64,000 nucleotides of DNA. It comes from Xestospongia bergquistia (taxonomy: Eukaryota > Porifera > Demospongiae > Haplosclerida > Petrosiidae). The notes beneath the pieces are model-generated. The model worked only from the letters and a program-made list of their open reading frames with translations. It searched no databases and was not told the origin of the DNA. Positions 62,816 through 64,000 of this stretch are shown here, one piece after another; position 1 is the stretch's first letter; each line of letters opens with the position of its first letter. The position numbers and the translations under genes are program-made. The stretch spans positions 2,554,775-2,618,774 of the forward strand of contig OZ014418.1 of NCBI GenBank assembly GCA_963965975.1. Direction: 5' to 3'.

Positions 62816-64000
62816 GTTTCTATGTCTACGGCCTTAACACTTGAATGAATATTTTATTAAATCAATTTTAATTAATTGGATAGCAACGGTTGCTATCCAC
62901 CAACTATCTCTCGTCAATTTTGCAAGCTGTTCGACGGAGGAGGGTCTAGAAATTGAACTGCTCTTTTGATTGTGGCAGTTGTGGGAGCAAACTGTGATAT
63001 CTTCCCCGATATTGTTTGTACTTTCAAGTTCAAGATACTATATATCATCCTAGAACGCAGTCAAGAAGTGGTAAAGTTTATTATTGAGTTAATTCATGTT
63101 CTGAAAAAGTGTTGCCATTTCTCTTGTTTATTCAAATATATTTAGGTTCATAAATTATATATATGATGATGCTAATTTATGTTAATCTATGTTTATTAAT
63201 GGAAAAGGTGAGCATATATTTCAAGAGTGTATGGCCATCTAAGAGAAACACATAGCACTTATTCTGTCCTCTGTACCTTGACAGCCTCAGCAACACAAAA
63301 TACTATAGTGAAGGACCTTCAGTTGAAAGATATATTCATTCAAGGGACATTATAAGAACTACTGGATCGTGTTATCATATGTTGCGAAAGTCTTGGTGAA
63401 TGTACCACTAATTATCGACTTTTTCAATTGTTGATTCTATAGGTTATTCTCCAGACAATGGTGTAATGAATAACTGTATATCTAATTATTTATTTGCAAT
63501 ATATCACTCAAGATATAGAGTTGGTTAATTCTACAAAACTCTAAATAGAAGATATGAGTTATCTCAGAGCAGTTGTCATGTTCTTTTACCACAATTGCTT
63601 TTGAAATGGAAATTTATATCTCAAATATTTTCTTGGTTATCCACATAGTATTACTTTAGTCTCGTGAGGCCAGACACTTTGCTTGGAGAGGAAGTGTCTG
63701 GTCTACCACACATATAGTAGAGTTGTTGAAAAGGAATTTCATTTACTATGCAACATTATATAACTGTGGTTTGTAATGTTTATGTGTTACTATAAACATA
63801 TATAGTGAACCATGTTCATCATCATGGAGAAAAGAAAACACCAGCATGTTCAAGAAGCGTTAGCAAATCTGGGATATGACAGATGAAGGCTATATAAGCT
63901 TTTATAAGTGGCATTGAAATGTAGAGCCTTTTCCATTCTAAGGTGAGAGAAGCTATTTCAGATTGTAGTAATATATACATACTTTAGTAATGACATGTTG
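62816..64000. other. 5' flank of FzL-12 and window end, no gene recognised
   Basis: The first ~60 bp match the FzL-5 upstream flank (AATTTTAATTAATTGG). A hairpin with 10-bp arms (CCAGACACTT and its complement) lies at about 63668-63700. The rest is AT-rich without supported features. Confidence 0.5.
62878..62898. repeat. 21-bp near-perfect palindrome upstream of FzL-12
   Basis: The arms GGATAGCAAC and GTTGCTATCC flank one central base, about 60 bp before the FzL-12 ATG. The equivalent place upstream of FzL-5 has a degenerate form (GGTTAGCGACAGTTCC). Could be a transcription-factor site; untested. Confidence 0.35.

Overview
Organism and overall character. The window is AT-rich eukaryotic DNA with compact multi-exon genes: most introns are about 50-150 bp, with GTAAGT/GTGAGT donors and pyrimidine-AG acceptors. 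It holds an R-Smad-type gene (MH1, linker, MH2) and a large family of Frizzled/Smoothened-like (class F) seven-transmembrane receptors. Together these point to an early-branching animal. The style resembles a demosponge such as Amphimedon, but that is inference. No tRNA, rRNA, CRISPR or prokaryotic feature was found.

Layout. Almost every gene belongs to one tandem receptor family, here called FzL-1 to FzL-12 from left to right. A complete member has ten exons (E1-E10) and about 600 residues. E1 is an N-terminal hydrophobic segment. E2 is a tiny linker. E3 and E4 form a cysteine-rich ectodomain, with the Frizzled-CRD-like part in E4. E5 to E10 carry TM1 to TM7. FzL-2, -5, -7, -9, -11 and -12 (minus strand) and FzL-8 (plus strand; no E2 found) look intact. 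FzL-6 is complete except for a one-base homopolymer shortfall. FzL-3, FzL-4 and FzL-10 are broken, and FzL-1 and a solo exon 1 at 34.8 kb are fragments. An R-Smad-like gene lies at 10.9-14.1 kb, and a decayed duplicate of its 3' half lies at 1.0-2.8 kb. A Ginger-like DNA transposon (integrase, GPY, Ulp1-type protease, PHD finger) occupies 6623-9191 with a GCCC target-site duplication. The paralogous segment at 16.3 kb preserves the empty site.

How the region was built. At least three tandem segmental duplications can be read from paralogous flanks: Smad-FzL (1.0-9.7 kb against 13.1-17.0 kb), FzL-6/solo-E1 against FzL-7/FzL-8 (30.0-35.8 kb against 35.9-42.7 kb), and 45.8-53.45 kb against 53.46-60.8 kb. 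Each has a breakpoint inside a gene, and each leaves a truncated copy: Smad lacking MH1, a solo FzL exon 1, and FzL-10 lacking E1-E5.

How the genes may work together. The receptors would sit in the plasma membrane with an extracellular cysteine-rich domain. They lack the Dishevelled-binding KTxxxW motif after TM7, so canonical Wnt/Dishevelled coupling is doubtful. Ectodomain exon E3 varies far more than E4, which suggests a lineage-specific sensory or recognition family. The Smad product would be a TGF-beta/BMP-type nuclear effector, but its DNA-contacting hairpin appears shortened and one linker exon has lost its splice acceptor.
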